From Cherax quadricarinatus (Eukaryota > Arthropoda > Malacostraca > Decapoda > Parastacidae), in NCBI RefSeq assembly GCF_038502225.1, contig NW_027195260.1, forward strand, positions 183,183 through 247,182: DNA of 64,000 nucleotides, read 5' to 3'. Made by a program: the position numbers and the translations under genes. Positions 59,611-64,000 of this stretch are shown here, piece after piece; the stretch's first letter is position 1, and each line of letters starts with the position of its first letter. Below the pieces are notes generated by a model. It searched no databases. It worked only from the letters and a program-made list of their open reading frames with translations, and had not been told where the DNA came from.

Positions 59611-60300
59611 GAGGAGGAGGGGGAGGAGGGGAGGAAGAGGAGGAGGAGGAGGAGGAGGAGGAGGGAAGGAAGAGGAGGAGGAGGAGAAGAGGAGGAGGAG
59701 AAGGAGGAGGAGGAGGAGGAGGAGGAGGAGGAAGATGTAATAATATTGTTCCCTTGAAGCAAGAAAAAAAAAAGTCCACCCCATGACAGTGACAAGATAA
59801 GGGGAGATAACATCTGATAAGAGCTGACTTTGATGAGGGTAAACGAGGGTAGAGCTGATAAGGAAATATTACATGACCATCGCCCTCCCTTTGTTTTTGC
59901 TGGTACACAAACATTTCTGTCTGTCTATTTGTCTGTCTGTCAAGCTCCCTGTCTGTCCATCTAGCTCTCTGTCTCAGAGAGAGCCACAAGACTGTGTCAT
60001 CACGTTTACTCACATCTTCAAGCAGAGTATAGCACTTTGTCTGGATTTCTTGGGTTATCCTAGGTAATTTACACTATGTATACTTGTATTTATGTGTACC
60101 TGTGAGACAGAGATAGGCAGACAGATTGAAAGATATAGAATGAGGGAGAAAGATAATTAGATAGAATGGAGGAGGGGAAGCAGCATCCGACCCCATTGTT
60201 TTGACAGGCGGGAGGGGGAGTGAGTAATGAGACAATATGTCACTTTGACAGCTGCTGACTTCTGACTCAAAACAATTATAAGCCACACACTCGCACACAA

Positions 60301-60668
60301 GACAAGGAGGAGGAGAAGGAGCAGGAGGAGCAGGAGGAGGAGGAGAAGGAGGAGAAGGAGAAGGAGCAGAAGGAGGAAAAGGAGGAGGAGGGGGAGGAGG
60401 AGGAGGAGAAGGAGAAGGAGGAGGAGAAGGAGGAGGAGAAGGAGGAGGAGAAGGAGGAGGAGGAGAAGGAGAAGGAGGAGGAGGAGAAGGAGGAGGAGGA
60501 GGAGGAGGAGAAGGAGGAGGAGAAGGAGGAGGAGAAGGAGGAGGAGGAGAAGGAGAAGGAGGAGGAGGAGAAGGAGGAGGAGGAGAAGGAGGAGGAGGAG
60601 GAGGAGGAGAAGGAGGAGGAGGAGAAGGAGGAGGAGGAGAAGGAGAAGGAGAAGGAGGAGGAGGAGGA
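60301..60668 (+). repeat. GGA/GAA purine microsatellite in B2
   Basis: About 370 bp of uninterrupted purine (GGAGAAGGA pattern) with a few C near the start. Long open frames on the minus strand (Ser/Pro/Phe runs) are artefacts. The equivalent array in B1 is at 6001-6350. Confidence 0.97.
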
Positions 60669-61090
60669 TGATTGTTTGTTTTTGTAAACAAGTTTTGTAA
60701 ACAATATATTAATAATTATGTTTGTGTGCTTATTGTGTTGTATACAACGAGTGTATATATGTACATTGCACCTTACTTTGGTCTCATAGGCCACATAAGT
60801 TATGTGAAAAAATAAAATAGTGAAAAAAACAAAAAACCTTCAATTACAAGTAAACTAAAGTTTACCGGGTGAGCGGCAGTTGCCGCTGTTGCCATACGCG
60901 GCTCATTTTCTGCAAACTTCACAGCTCTATATCTCGGTAAGTACCGATGGCAAAAATTTTTTTTTTTGGACTAAAACACTCAGAAAAATAATCTTAACAT
61001 TTTCATAAGAAAAAATAATTTTTTTTTTTGAATATTTGGCGACATAGAATGACAGTTTCAGAGAGGGGCCTGAAACAGTCAAAGGGTTAA

Positions 61091-61178
61091 GAACTGCATA
61101 TAATTTTGATTTGGAATTATTTTAATATGTCTAAACTCCGACCTGTAATGATGAGAAGTTTTCTTAAAAGACTGAAGT
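61091..61178 (-). pseudogene. Gypsy-like Gag fragment
   Basis: 29 codons (SFKKTSHHYRSEFRHIKI, then MQFL) that join in frame to the Gag sequence at 59253 across the TTAA of element B2. They end at the Tigger insertion at 61179-61181. Short, but frame continuity across the duplicated TTAA supports it. Confidence 0.7.
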
Positions 61179-61428
61179 ACAGTGGACCCTCGACCAAGGA
61201 TGGCATCGATTAACGATAAATCCGACTAGCGATACATTTTAACGCAAAATTTTTGCCTCGACTAGCGCTAAAAAACTCGACCAACACTATTAGTTCCGTC
61301 TGAGACACGTCCACTTCTGGCCAGTGTTTACAAGCCAGCCAGCCACCGCAGTCGCTTCCAAGCATACAATCAGAACATTTCATATTATCACAGCCTTTTT
61401 AGTGATTGCACCTGCAAAATAAGTCACC

Positions 61429-62735
61429 ATGGGCCCCAAGAAAACTTCTAGTGCCAACCCTACAGCAAAATGGGTGAGAATTACTATGGATATGAAGAAT
61501 TCAAATTCAAATTCAAAGTTTATTCTCTATAAAGATTACAATGTTGAATTTACAGAATTTGGTTGTTGTGTGGTTTACATGTAGTTAAATAATGATTACA
61601 GAGTGTACCACTAGAACGCCTAGCATGGCTAGGCATTTCGGACAGACTTAGTTTAATTCTTTATTTTAAAATATTACAAATTATGAGGTAAGTTGGTATT
61701 ATGGCTAAGTGACTAAATACTAGTTTGTGAGTTTGGCAATGTGAATGCTTTTGTTTTGGCACAGTACATAGTTTCAGTATTGGAGTATCATAGGATTCAT
61801 TATTTTAAGATTGAGATTAATATTTCTGTTTATGGTCAAATGGGTGAGTGAGTGTAAGTGTGAACCACCAGGTGGTATTCGTGTAGTTAGTTGTTGGGGT
61901 TTATCAGGGAGATAAGATGTTTTCTAATGGTAGTTTTGAAGGTGATGAATGTGTCTGCAGTTCTAGAGTTCTCAGGTAGGGTGTTCCAGATTTTAGGGCC
62001 TTTGACATACATTGAATTTTTGTAAAGGTTTAGTCGGACATGGGGAATGTCGTAGAGATGTTTGTGTCTGGTGTTATGCCTGTGGGTTCTGTCACAACTA
62101 TCAAGAAAGCGTTTTAGGTCAAGGTTGATATTGGAGTTTAAGGTCCTGTAGATGTAGATTGCACAGTAGTAAGTGTGGATGTACTGAACAGGGAGTAAGT
62201 TTAGATCTATGAAGAGTGGGGGGGGGTGTTGCCAGGGATGGGATTTAGTGATTATTCTTACTGCAGCTTTTTGTTGGGTTATTATTGGCTTTAGGTGTGT
62301 TGCTGCAGTTGATCCCCAAGCACAAATAGCATAGGTGAGGTATGGATAAATAAGTGAGTGGTATAGTGTGAGAAGGGCATTTTGCAGCACGTAGTATCGT
62401 ATCTTGGAGAGGATCCCAACTGTTTTGGATACTTTTTTGGTTATGTGTTAGATATGGGTGCTGAAATTCAAGTTGTTGTCAAGGTATAGGCCTAGGAATT
62501 TGCCCTCATTATGCCCTCATTGCTAAGTATGAAAGTGGAGTGCGTGTCTCCGAGCTGGCCAGGTTGTACACAAAACCCCAATCAACCATCGCTACTATTG
62601 TGGCCAAGAAAACGGCAATCAAGGAAGCTGTTCTTGCCAAAGGTGCAACTATGTTTCCGAAACTGAGATCACAAGTACTCGAAGATGTTGAGAGACTGTT
62701 ATTGGTGTGGGTAAACAAAAAACAGATAGGGAGAA
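61429..62735 (+). pseudogene. Tigger transposase N-terminus, interrupted
   Basis: ATG 61429 gives MGPKKTSSANPTAKWVRITMDMK, then the LINE. The sense resumes at about 62519 with KYESGVRVSELARLYTKPQS and LEDVERLLLVWVNKKQ, which corresponds to residues 29-95 of the intact protein. No DDE domain remains in the window. Some ~8 bp at the insertion point are lost. Confidence 0.85.
61500..62506 (-). mobile_element. 5'-truncated LINE (family 2) in Tigger
   Basis: Minus-strand RT C-terminal region: FLGLYLDNNLNF, one in-frame stop near 62450, then the open part at 62390-61887 with YHSLIYPYLTYAICAWGS, IITQQKAAVRIITKS and IWNTLPENSRT. A ~380-bp 3' UTR ends in tandem TTTGAA (read as GAATTCAAATTCAAATTC on the plus strand). 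Same family as 47300-49240, and better preserved. Confidence 0.85.
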
Positions 62736-64000
62736 AAGTTATAATTTTGAAAATTTTTAAAACCCCACCATGTAATCTGCATCAAATATATGGATATAGT
62801 AGGAAGAACATCATGTGTGGCCCGCAAAACACAAACTGTTGTTTTTGTTAAGGGCCCCCAGATGTGGTTCGAATTATCCTGCTGCTCTCCACAGGAGCAA
62901 TTATCAATTCCACCCCCTTTTAAAAAATTTAAAAACATTTAAACTCCCAAATTGTTGGGTGGCGTCAAGGGCCCCGACCGTGGCCGACCTCTTCACCAGG
63001 TTCAATATTTTCCAGTGGGGTTTTACTAACTGCTGGGGCAAAAATCCTCTTTTGGAAGGGAGTTCAAGGGCTTTCCCGGGGAAAAAAAAACGCTCACTCT
63101 ATTGGTTTTATCTTGAGATTCCCCCCACTAAAGGGGGGTTTTAACTGAGGCTAAATGTCTTTTTAGATCTGTAGTCTCTTCACCCCTTTTGGGGGGAATG
63201 TTGGGGGTAATGTTGGTTAAGCCACGGTTTCCCAAAAATCCGTCTTGTTCATCCCACAGGTACCTTCGGGGGAATGGTCCCCGGATGGCTTAACCAAAAA
63301 GTGGGCATGGGGCTCCCCTGGGGGAGGGGGGCGGCGTGAATGGGGAGGGGTCTTTTTTGAGGGTTGCATTAATCTTTCCCAGCAATGATCTTAAGGAAAC
63401 CTCCCGGTAGGACCCGTTTGCCAGTGGTTTAAAAGGTGGTTTTTTTGACTTCAATGTCATTGCCCGCCTTCCCCTATAGTCCATTGAACTGTCCACTTGA
63501 CCCTTTCCGAGGGTTTGAAAACTTTTTTTTCTGCTGCCAAAAACTCCCGAAGTTTTCTCATGAGCGGGGGTCCCCTTTTAATGAATATAAGCTGGCATAC
63601 CAAAATAAAAGAACAACTGTGAAAGACAACAATAACAGTTTAAAACAGCATATTTGCCCGAGGGGAAAACAAAAAAAAACCCGAATATTCCCCTTCTACT
63701 ATTTGAAAGGAAAAAACCTATTCTTTTTGTGCTTGGTAGAAGGGCCCTTTTAAAAACTTTTGATCTCCCGGGAAAACTGGGTGGGTTTTTAAAAAGATAG
63801 TCTTCTCCGCTATGAAAGTTTGGCTTGCACTCTGCACATATTTCATCCCTGATCATTTTCGCACATCTTCCCCCGAAATAGGGGGATGTTCTTTGATTTG
63901 ACAAAATAGTACAGGGGGCTTGCCCTGGGTGACACAAAACCCCGGGGGGAAGGGTGAGAGTGATTGCAAAAAACATGACATGCCGCTCCCGGGGGGACCC
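62736..64000. other. Poor-quality or unrecognised sequence
   Basis: From about 62736 the text abruptly acquires long G, C, T and A runs and loses all resemblance to the Tigger. Short frames (up to 132 codons) show no recognisable domain. The style of damage is the same as in 1-4690. I cannot assign any feature. Confidence 0.5.

Larger units (their letters stand above)
59258..61086 (+). mobile_element. piggyBac-type family B element, copy B2
   Basis: 1829 bp, ends CCCTTTGACTGTTTC and GAAACAGTCAAAGGG, TTAA at 59254-59257 and 61087-61090. Complete ends make it the reference for family B. Subterminal left end has a palindrome GACGTATAAATACGTC and the related GACGTATTTATACGC. Interior: N-terminal transposase remnant (from ATG 59475), GGA arrays (59605-59735 and 60301-60668), a TCTGTCTGTCTATTTG block and the conserved right part. 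It interrupts gypsy Gag at TTAA in frame. Confidence 0.92.
49270..61178 (-). mobile_element. Ty3/gypsy-like retrotransposon with INT before RT
   Basis: Minus-strand order, 5' to 3': Gag part (61178-61091), Gag with zinc knuckle and protease (59253-58322), linker (55906-55645), integrase (54560-53285), reverse transcriptase and RNase H (51363-50050), polypurine tract (50002-49991), 3' LTR (from 49990 downward). The integrase-before-RT order is that of Gmr1-like Ty3/gypsy elements and of Ty1/copia, not standard gypsy; the RT is gypsy-like. Later insertions split it at five places (B2, a retroposed tail with Tigger, A2, C2), and another Tigger abuts the 5' side at 61181. No envelope-like frame is seen between RNase H and the LTR. 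Confidence 0.8.
61181..62735 (+). mobile_element. Tigger element, 5' part, with LINE insert
   Basis: Begins CAGTGGACCCTCGACC after TA (61179-61180). The leader resembles the Tigger at 55963 but with GACTAGCG words in place of GCATACCG, so it is a related subfamily. The transposase starts at 61429. A LINE fragment lies at about 61500-62506. The sequence becomes unrecognisable after about 62735, so the right end is missing. Confidence 0.8.

Noticed and set aside
60074..60794. 205- and 172-codon Pro/Ser-rich frames
   Set aside because: Translation of (GGAGAA)n microsatellite in family B.
49990..61178. Endogenous retrovirus with envelope
   Set aside because: Only Gag, protease, integrase, RT and RNase H are visible; the space between RNase H and the LTR is too short for an envelope gene.
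62815..63976. Short frames after 62736 as possible gene exons
   Set aside because: No recognisable domain, poor sequence quality and no splice signals I would trust.

Overview
This is eukaryotic, intron-poor, repeat-dominated nuclear DNA, almost certainly from an arthropod and most likely a decapod crustacean. The inference rests on the mix of Tigger/pogo, piggyBac-type, CR1-like and Ty3/gypsy-like elements, the abundance of AAT, GGA and GTCT microsatellites, and a recurrent short motif (GGGTTATCCTAGGTAATTTA) that I associate with decapod dispersed repeats. I see no convincing single-copy host gene, no rRNA or tRNA gene and nothing prokaryotic.

Layout. (1) 1-4690 is recognisable repeat sequence (piggyBac-type family A, one unit of the local tandem array, two Tigger copies). 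It is riddled with homopolymer and indel changes, and looks like poor consensus or strongly decayed sequence. (2) 4693-7192 is a piggyBac-type family B element (TTAA site) whose acidic N-terminal transposase exon runs into GGA microsatellite. (3) 7197-34925 is a tandem array of eight macrosatellite units of about 2.7-2.9 kb (U1-U8). Each is a composite of a 16/32-bp minisatellite, a family A fragment, a Tigger-like remnant, a long poly-T tract and a conserved minus-strand ORF of 127-177 codons. Units fall into two subfamilies (U1-U3 and U4-U8), and a CR1-like LINE with intact ORF1 and a 3'-truncated ORF2 lies exactly between them. (4) 34926-38130 is a large expansion of the 32-bp minisatellite. 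(5) 38131-40379 is a microsatellite-rich third copy of family B. (6) 40721-46125 is an antisense Tigger element interrupted by a second CR1-like LINE. (7) 46128-49260 holds MITE fragments and a 5'-truncated LINE carrying a piggyBac-type MITE, which itself carries another. (8) 49270-61178 is a minus-strand Ty3/gypsy-like retrotransposon whose integrase precedes reverse transcriptase (Gmr1-like order). It is split by five insertions and flanked by another Tigger at 61181. One insertion is a Tigger with a fully open 597-codon transposase ORF (596 sense codons plus stop), the best intact gene in the window. (9) From about 62736 the sequence quality drops again and little is recognisable.

How it works together: the only apparently functional coding sequence is the Tigger transposase at 56231-58021, which could also mobilise the many short elements here with related CAGTGGACC ends. 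Everything else is a record of nested transposition. The order can be read from flanking duplications: MITE insertion before amplification of U4-U8, element C insertion only in U1, and the LINE in one unit boundary only.
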